The position numbers were made by a program, and so were the translations under genes. The notes under the pieces are model-generated. The model was not told where the DNA came from and ran no database searches. It was given only the letters and a program-made list of their open reading frames with translations. A stretch of 10,270 bases of DNA from Xanthobacteraceae bacterium (lineage in GTDB: Bacteria; Pseudomonadota; Alphaproteobacteria; Rhizobiales; Xanthobacteraceae). The stretch lies in NCBI GenBank assembly GCA_030043175.1, contig JASHYD010000209.1, positions 1-10,270 on the forward strand. Direction: 5' to 3'. Shown here one piece after another: positions 6,188-10,270 of the stretch; positions within the stretch are counted from its first letter, which is position 1, and each line of letters starts with the position of its first letter.

Positions 6188-6604
6188 TCAAGCTTGGATT
6201 GCTGCAGCTGCGGAGGGCGCTCCGCTCTTGCGGCGCCACTGCTCAATGTTGATCGCTCCGGGCCCGAAGGCAGTGATTTGGAGCAGCCCACCGGCCATCA
6301 TCACGTTCTTGAGAAAATGGATCGTCTGGTTCTGGTCGGCGAAATTACTGTGGAACGAAACGGCGGTCGCCAGGGAGAAGACGGCTAGAGCGAGGGCGAC
6401 CGGACGCACCCGATAACCGAGAACGAGAAGTAGTCCTCCACCCAATTCAATGGCCACGGCCACGGCGAAGGCGAGTGGCGGCAACGGAAGTCCGACGGCG
6501 GCAATCATCTCCGTCGTCGGACCATAGGCCGCAAGTTTGCTCAGGCCGCTCATGGCGAACGGCAAACCAATAAGAATACGGCCGATGAAAGCTAGGTAAT
6601 TCAT
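6188..6604 (-). CDS. DoxX family membrane protein, copy 2
   Basis: A 138-residue protein from the ATG at 6604-6602, beginning MNYLAFIGRILIGLPFAMSG; AAAGGAA lies about eight bases upstream. Homology with copy 1 at 1380-1763 begins here, supporting this start over the much longer open frame. Four hydrophobic segments, with GLPFAMSGLSKLAAYGPTT, ELGGGLLLVLGYRVRP and SFHSNFADQNQTIHFLKNVMM, mark the DoxX family. Unlike copy 1, the second membrane helix is undisturbed. The C-terminus carries an extra Ala-rich tail. It is the last gene of an operon with wrbA (49-base gap) and pirin. A role as a membrane partner in quinone or thiol redox balance is plausible but inferred. Confidence 0.92.
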   Translation of the reverse strand: MNYLAFIGRILIGLPFAMSGLSKLAAYGPTTEMIAAVGLPLPPLAFAVAVAIELGGGLLLVLGYRVRPVALALAVFSLATAVSFHSNFADQNQTIHFLKNVMMAGGLLQITAFGPGAINIEQWRRKSGAPSAAAAIQA

Positions 6605-6653
6605 GGTGCGGTTCCTTTGCTTGGGATTGAACTTCAGGCGGTGAGGAGGAGTC

Positions 6654-7253
6654 TCAGCCGTGCAGCTTCTTCGCGGCCTCGGCGATCCTGCGACCCTGAT
6701 AACGCGCGCCCTGCAGCTCGTTTGCAGTGGGCTGACGCGAGCCGTCGCCGCCCGCAATTGTCGTGGCGCCGTAGGGCGAGCCCCCGGTGATCTCGTCAAG
6801 CGTCATCTGCCCGGCATGGCCATAATCGAGGCCGACAATGACCATACCGAAGTGCAGAAGATTGGTGATGATCGAGAACAGTGTCGTCTCCTGGCCGCCA
6901 TGTTGGGTAGCCGTCGACGTGAACGCGCCGCCGACCTTGCCGTGGAGTGCACCGCGCATCCACAGCCCGCCGGCCTGATCGAGGAAATTAGCCATCTGCG
7001 ACGACAGGCGACCGAACCGGGTACCCGCACCGACGATAATGGCATCGTAGTTGGCGAGATCCTCGACCTTCGCGACCGGTGCCGCCTGATCGAGCTTGTA
7101 GTACGACTTGCGGGCGATCTCGTCGGGGACGAGCTCAGGCACCCGCTTGATGTCCACCTGCGCACCGGCCTCACGCGCCCCTTCGGCTACTGCGTTCGCC
7201 ATCGTCTCGATGTGGCCGTAGGACGAATAGTAGAGAACCAAGACCTTTGGCAT
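6654..7253 (-). CDS. wrbA: NAD(P)H:quinone oxidoreductase, WrbA type
   Basis: A 199-residue flavodoxin-like protein, the usual WrbA length. The ATG at 7253-7251 is preceded by GAGGA at five bases. The FMN phosphate loop is [11 protein letters not shown] (residues about 9-19). The second flavin loop is GAGTRFG (75-81; the usual Pro before Thr is Gly here), followed by FLDQAGGLW (90-98). Then come [12 protein letters not shown] (113-124) and, near the C-terminus, [12 protein letters not shown] followed by GDGSRQP, all diagnostic of WrbA. WrbA proteins reduce quinones by two electrons with NAD(P)H, avoiding semiquinone radicals; they are cytoplasmic tetramers. The gene lies between pirin (43-base gap) and doxX in one operon, which supports an operon devoted to quinone or electrophile stress. 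No sign of damage. Confidence 0.95.
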   Translation of the reverse strand: MPKVLVLYYSSYGHIETMANAVAEGAREAGAQVDIKRVPELVPDEIARKSYYKLDQAAPVAKVEDLANYDAIIVGAGTRFGRLSSQMANFLDQAGGLWMRGALHGKVGGAFTSTATQHGGQETTLFSIITNLLHFGMVIVGLDYGHAGQMTLDEITGGSPYGATTIAGGDGSRQPTANELQGARYQGRRIAEAAKKLHG

Positions 7254-7296
7254 CGTATTCCTCGCTGTGAATGTGAGATCGGCGAACTCGACACCG

Positions 7297-7995
7297 TTAC
7301 GGGGTGTCCACCAGAACCAACTCCGAATCCTCTATTGCCGTGACCTTGATGACCGCGGTATCCGCAATGGCTGCGCCATCGCGCGCCTCAATCCTTGTGC
7401 CGTTCACTTCGAGCGCGCCGAAGGCCGGCACCAGGTAGCCATGGCGGTCCGCACCCAGCGGATAGTCGACCGACTCGCCGGCCTTCAGCGTCGCACCAAG
7501 CACCCGCGCGTGGGCGCGGATGGGCAACGCGTCCTCGTCCTCATCAAAGCCGCTGGCCAGCGTGACAAATCCGCCGGAACGGTCGCCCTTGGGGAAAGGC
7601 TGCGAGCCCCACGCGGGCGAACCGCCACGCTGCGTCGGTATGATCCAGATCTGGAAGATCCGGGTCGGCCCAGGCTCGAGATTGTATTCGGCGTGCCGGA
7701 TCCCCGATCCGGCGCTCAACACCTGCACGTCGCCCGCCTCGGTACGGCCCTCATTGCCGAGATTATCCTTGTGCGTGATGGCGCCCTCGCGGACGTAGGT
7801 GATGATTTCCATGTTGGCGTGGGGGTGAGGTGGGAAGCCCGTGTTGGGAGCGATCTCGTCATCGTTCCATACCCGCAGCGCACCCCACCCCATGCGGGTC
7901 AGGTCCGCGAATTCGCCGAAGGAAAAGTGGTGCTTGGCCTTGAGCCAACCATGATCTGCCGCAGCGAGTTGATTGAAAGGTCTGCGTTCAATCAT
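7297..7995 (-). CDS. Pirin family protein (bicupin)
   Basis: A 232-residue pirin starting [20 protein letters not shown] at the ATG 7995-7993, with a strong GGAGGAT site just upstream; the longer open frame to 8199 overlaps the LysR gene and is not used. The N-terminal cupin carries the metal ligands His57 and His59 ([14 protein letters not shown]), His101 and Glu103 (RHAEYN), the same positions as in characterised pirins. The C-terminal half contains [11 protein letters not shown] and ends SELVLVDTP. Bacterial pirins may act as quercetin 2,3-dioxygenases or regulate metabolic enzymes; the substrate here is unknown. It is the first gene of the pirin-wrbA-doxX operon and is transcribed away from the LysR regulator, whose start is 101 bases off. 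Confidence 0.95.
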   Translation of the reverse strand: MIERRPFNQLAAADHGWLKAKHHFSFGEFADLTRMGWGALRVWNDDEIAPNTGFPPHPHANMEIITYVREGAITHKDNLGNEGRTEAGDVQVLSAGSGIRHAEYNLEPGPTRIFQIWIIPTQRGGSPAWGSQPFPKGDRSGGFVTLASGFDEDEDALPIRAHARVLGATLKAGESVDYPLGADRHGYLVPAFGALEVNGTRIEARDGAAIADTAVIKVTAIEDSELVLVDTP

Positions 7996-8096
7996 CGGGA
8001 TCCTCCGGATGGGTGACTTGTTGCAGCGTGATACGTATGGACAAACGCGTAACTTGAAAATAGAAATTATTGAAACGAAACGTTTCTGGATTTGAC
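7996..8096. promoter_or_regulatory. Divergent promoter region between pirin operon and LysR gene
   Basis: A 101-base intergenic region serving both directions. It contains the perfect palindrome GAAACGTTTC at 8077-8086 and an AT-rich stretch at 8053-8072. LysR-type regulators usually bind such a shared region to repress their own gene and activate the divergent operon on inducer binding. TAGAAA at 8061 and GTTTC at 8082 lie 36 and 15 bases before the LysR ATG. The same two elements recur at the same distances before the second LysR start at 9228, which argues that they are functional. Exact -35/-10 boxes could not be fixed. Confidence 0.55.
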
Positions 8097-9062
8097 ATGT
8101 CGAAGCTGCCGGACCTCGAAGGCTTGGCGATCTTCGCGAAGGTCGCGGAGACGCGCTCCTTCGCAGCCGCTGCTGCGGAGCTGAAACTGTCCAAGGCAAC
8201 TGTCTCTAAGGCCGTCAGTAGGGTCGAGGCGAAGCTCAAGACGCGCTTGTTCAACCGGACATCGCGGCGGATCGCATTGACCGAGGCGGGGCGACAGCTA
8301 TCCGATCGCGCCTCGCACATTCTCGCTGAGGGCGAATCCGCGGAGGACGAGGCTCTAGCGCGGTCCACGGCTGTACGTGGCAGGGTGCGATTGGCGGCAC
8401 CCATGTCCTTCGGTGTTTTGCACCTCGCGCCGCTGCTGCCGGAATTCCTTACCAAATATCCAGAGGTGTCGATCGATCTGCACCTGAGCGACGCGACGGT
8501 CGACATGATCGGCGACGGCTTTGATGCGGCGATCCGTATTGCCGTATTGCCCGACTCCTCGCTGATCGCGCGACGGCTTTGTGGGATGCCTCGCTATCTG
8601 GTCGGCTCGCCGAGCTATCTGAAGAAACATGGCAGGCCCCGCCATCCGCTCCATCTCGCACAGCATGTCTGCATCACCTATGGTCACGGCACGGCAGCGG
8701 AGACCTGGCGCTTCACCCACAAGAACGGGAAGTCCGCGTCGGTGCGCCCATCCGGTCCGCTGCGCGTCAACAATGGTGATGCCATGATGCCGGCCCTGAT
8801 CGCTGGAATCGGCCTTAGTATCCTGCCCGAATTCATTTTGCGCGATGCACTCGATGCCGGTCGGCTGGAGAGATTGCTCGTGGAGTGGTCTCTTCCTTCC
8901 GGCGCGGTGAACTGGGTGACGCCGCCCGGAGGGCTCCGACCGAGGCGGGTCGAAGTCCTCGCCGATTTTCTGTTTGAGAGGCTCGGCACTCAAAAGGTGC
9001 GGGACAAAGGCTTTTCCCGGGAGAAAGCGACCGAGCGGGGAGGCCGCTATACCCCGAGTTAA
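8097..9062 (+). CDS. LysR family transcriptional regulator
   Basis: A 321-residue regulator from the ATG at 8097-8099 (MSKLPDLEGLAIFAKVAETR) to the TAA at 9060-9062. An in-frame TTG at 8070 lies upstream, but the family start and the parallel GTG of the second copy at 9228 favour 8097. The winged helix-turn-helix spans about residues 5-62 (SFAAAAAELKLSKATVSKAV, then RVEAKLKTRLFNRTSRRIALTEAG). The effector domain begins near RGRVRLAAPMSFGVLHLAPL and includes DGFDAAIRI, LVGSPSYL and GIGLSILPEFI, as in CrgA-type LysR proteins. The C-terminus has an extra charged tail after about residue 300. It is divergent from the pirin-wrbA-doxX operon and most likely controls it, with an unknown, possibly quinone or electrophile, inducer. 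Confidence 0.95.
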   Translation: MSKLPDLEGLAIFAKVAETRSFAAAAAELKLSKATVSKAVSRVEAKLKTRLFNRTSRRIALTEAGRQLSDRASHILAEGESAEDEALARSTAVRGRVRLAAPMSFGVLHLAPLLPEFLTKYPEVSIDLHLSDATVDMIGDGFDAAIRIAVLPDSSLIARRLCGMPRYLVGSPSYLKKHGRPRHPLHLAQHVCITYGHGTAAETWRFTHKNGKSASVRPSGPLRVNNGDAMMPALIAGIGLSILPEFILRDALDAGRLERLLVEWSLPSGAVNWVTPPGGLRPRRVEVLADFLFERLGTQKVRDKGFSREKATERGGRYTPS

Positions 9063-9227
9063 ACGCCCTCGCTCCCGCTGCGATATGCCCGACAAGATGG
9101 CGGAAGGCCCGGATCGCTTTTCCGCGGACATAGCGGATGCGTAGCCGATGCAGGTCACTGTGATTTTATGGACAGCGACTCAATTTAGAAATAGAAACGG
9201 TCGAGGCCACAGGTTTCGAAAATAGTC
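9063..9227. other. Intergenic region before the second LysR start
   Basis: No gene recognised. The last 45 bases match the architecture of the LysR promoter region at 8050-8096: TAGAAA at 9192 and GTTTC at 9213, again 36 and 15 bases before the start codon. The rest between the two LysR copies shows no feature I can name. Confidence 0.5.
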
Positions 9228-9305
9228 GTGGCTAGACTGCCAGACCTTGAAGGGCTCGCCATTTTTGCGAATGTTGCGGAGTCCGCTCCTTCGCCGACCT
9301 GGCGG
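9228..9305 (+). pseudogene. Second LysR-type regulator, N-terminal stub (LysR')
   Basis: GTG at 9228-9230 opens MARLPDLEGLAIFANVAES, nearly identical to the start of the intact LysR protein (MSKLPDLEGLAIFAKVAET). A one-base loss near 9283 then shifts the frame; in the shifted frame the sequence continues RSFADLAA, matching RSFAAAAA, before a stop at about 9326. The helix-turn-helix core, wing and the whole effector domain are missing. The stub starts 165 bases after the end of the intact LysR gene in the same direction. It is a relic of a tandem paralogue rather than an exact duplicate, since the DNA differs at many positions. Confidence 0.8.
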
Positions 9306-9385
9306 CAGTGCAGAAGTGCTCGGACTGATGCCAAACGCCAAAACTTTGCAACGTTGGGCACAGCTGCTCTCGGCTTGCCGCAATA

Positions 9386-9648
9386 CCTAAACCGACGAGC
9401 CAGTCATGGACGACCACGGTGACATCCAGAGCCTCAAGCAGGACGGCGAAATAACGGCGGTGCTCCACGAAGCGGTACGAGCCGGGGCCACTATCAGGCA
9501 GCTTGTCGGCCTCGCGCATGCCGATCAGGTCGGGGCGATGCAGCGGCCTCGTGGCTGCAGGCGCGTACGATGGGGTCACCCTCTCCCACCTGCAAGTACG
9601 CCATCTCGCTGCCGAGGACCTTTGATAGGGAATCACTGGGGAGATCAT
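9386..9648 (-). pseudogene. Haloalkane dehalogenase, decayed N-terminal half
   Basis: An ATG at 9648-9646 opens MISPVIPYQR; a shifted frame continues VLGSEMAYLQVGEGDPIV (about 9624-9570), and after a gap DLIGMREADKLPDSGPGSYR followed by FVEHRRYFAVLLEALDV and VVHDW (about 9558-9402). These are segments of LinB/DhaA-like haloalkane dehalogenases, in which the HDW aspartate is the nucleophile that displaces halide. Between GEGDPIV and DLIGM the oxyanion motif HGNPTSSYLWRN is deleted, about five residues are lost before VVHDW, and the sequence after HDW turns unrelated. The lid domain, the catalytic His and the acid are absent. The enzyme cannot be active. Its truncated end points toward the truncated end of LysR'. 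Confidence 0.75.
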
Positions 9649-9982
9649 GTTCGCGCTATTCTTTGTAGAAGCCAAAAATCTCAAGGGCCGCAAGTCGTAA
9701 ACCTTGGACGCCGGTCGTTGCAGGGGCGCTGCACTTTCGAACACCCGCGATGAGGCGCCTTTTTTCTACGATCCATGCCGTGTGCTGCTTCGTCGCAGCC
9801 TGCCGCAAAGGCCACCCGTCCTGTTCGAAAGCCGTAACCGCCGCTGTTATTGGAGCGCCGAGATCAGATCAGCAGCGTCCGGCCACGCCGGCCGCCTCGA
9901 CGTCCATGTCGTCCCGTCGCAATGTTGCTGTTCGCGCACTCCCCAGCCACGCAGCCAAGCGGGTTCGCGGTCGACAGGCTCG
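9649..9982. other. Region without a recognisable gene
   Basis: Between the dehalogenase remnant and the reductase stop codon. Several frames are open, as expected at this base composition, but none shows a family signature, a good ribosome binding site or sensible composition. A run of six T follows the palindrome AGGCGCCT near 9755-9768 on the plus strand; stem support is poor, so it is not called a terminator. Confidence 0.5.
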
Positions 9983-10270
9983 CTACGCTCCGGCGTCCGC
10001 CAGATAGGCGTGCAGCGCCGCCACGACCTGCGCGCCCTCCCCGACCGCCGCCGCGACCCGCTTGGTCGAGCCGGACCGCACGTCGCCGATTGCGAACACA
10101 CCGGGCTCGCTCGTCTCGAGCGGCCCGCGGCCGCCGACACCGGTCGTGATGAAGCCCTTCTCGTCGAGCGCGATGCCGGAGCTGGCGAGCCAATCAGTGT
10201 TGGGGTCGGCGCCGATGAAGTTGAAGACGTGGCGGATCGGTCGGCGCGTCTCCGCGCCGTTGTGGCGCCA
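9983..10270 (-). CDS. Thioredoxin-reductase-like FAD/NAD(P) oxidoreductase, C-terminal part
   Basis: The reverse strand is open from the right edge to a TAG at 9985-9983, giving 95 residues. FNFIGADPNTDWLASSGIAL is the pattern following the NADPH domain in thioredoxin reductases, and PGVFAIGDVRSGSTKRVAAA is the C-terminal FAD-binding motif (GxFAxGDxR), followed by VGEGAQVVAALHAYLADAGA. The close match to GADPNTDWL and KRVAAAVGEGAQVV suggests the subgroup that carries an N-terminal regulatory domain (cyclic-nucleotide-binding or response-regulator type). That domain lies outside the window, so this remains a guess. The redox CxxC or its absence is also outside. The visible part is intact. Confidence 0.9.
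   Translation of the reverse strand, partial: WRHNGAETRRPIRHVFNFIGADPNTDWLASSGIALDEKGFITTGVGGRGPLETSEPGVFAIGDVRSGSTKRVAAAVGEGAQVVAALHAYLADAGA

Noticed and set aside
7267..8016. Plus-strand 249-codon open frame opposite pirin
   Set aside because: Shadow of the pirin gene, whose metal ligands and length are all correct on the reverse strand.
7996..8199. Longer pirin start, 68 codons upstream
   Set aside because: It would overlap the LysR coding start and promoter; family homology begins at MIERRPF, which has a strong ribosome binding site.
8355..9158. Reverse-strand 267-codon open frame opposite LysR
   Set aside because: Shadow of the intact LysR gene; no independent motif.
9232..9744. A single 170-residue reverse-strand protein
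   Set aside because: Only its middle resembles haloalkane dehalogenase, with the other family segments in neighbouring frames; the open frame as a whole is accidental, so it is reported as a pseudogene.
9750..9770. Rho-independent terminator at the T-run
   Set aside because: The only nearby stem is the short palindrome AGGCGCCT or a distant GGCGC/GCGCC pair with a loop of about 28 bases; too weak.
1..10270. Mobile element or phage system as cause of the gene damage
   Set aside because: No transposase, integrase, terminal inverted repeats or attachment-site duplication was recognised on either strand.

Overview
This window is GC-rich and proteobacterial in character, most likely from an alphaproteobacterium. 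I base that on the style of the gene families (pirin/WrbA/DoxX cluster, LysR, YoaK, SnoaL, HxlR, SorB-like cytochrome c); a genus cannot be fixed from the sequence alone. No rRNA, tRNA, CRISPR array or intact insertion sequence was seen. The window holds enzymes of oxidative, electrophile and xenobiotic metabolism mixed with an unusual number of broken genes.

Layout. 1-596 (-): 5' part of a DyP-type peroxidase that runs off the left edge. 597-898: mostly non-coding, with a possible Tat-type leader scrap. 899-1763 (+): a pirin gene that has lost its N-terminal third, followed by doxX copy 1. 2008-3699 (-): an alpha/beta hydrolase and a SnoaL-like protein in one orientation, facing a decayed HxlR-type regulator (3815-4040, +). 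4041-4574: no recognisable gene. 4575-5327 (-): a YoaK/DUF1275 membrane protein whose reading frame begins inside the tail of a cytochrome c remnant (5286-5510, -). That cytochrome remnant abuts an NmrA-like remnant (5505-5975, +) at one point. 6188-7995 (-): an intact operon pirin-wrbA-doxX copy 2, divergent from an intact LysR regulator (8097-9062, +). 9228-9305 (+): the first codons of a second, closely related LysR gene. 9386-9648 (-): a haloalkane dehalogenase remnant. 9983-10270 (-): the C-terminus of a thioredoxin-reductase-like flavoprotein entering from the right edge.

The best-preserved functional unit is the LysR/pirin-WrbA-DoxX set. It is plausibly an electrophile- or quinone-responsive module: WrbA reduces quinones, pirins of this type can act as cupin dioxygenases, and DoxX proteins are small membrane proteins linked to redox or thiol stress. 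This functional reading is inference from family knowledge and gene order.

The most unusual aspect is decay by local deletion. At least six genes survive as fragments (pirin', HxlR', cytochrome c', NmrA', LysR', haloalkane dehalogenase'). Several neighbouring pairs have lost exactly the ends that faced each other, and one deletion appears to have joined a cytochrome tail to the YoaK reading frame. The pirin-doxX module and the LysR start region each occur twice, once intact and once damaged.
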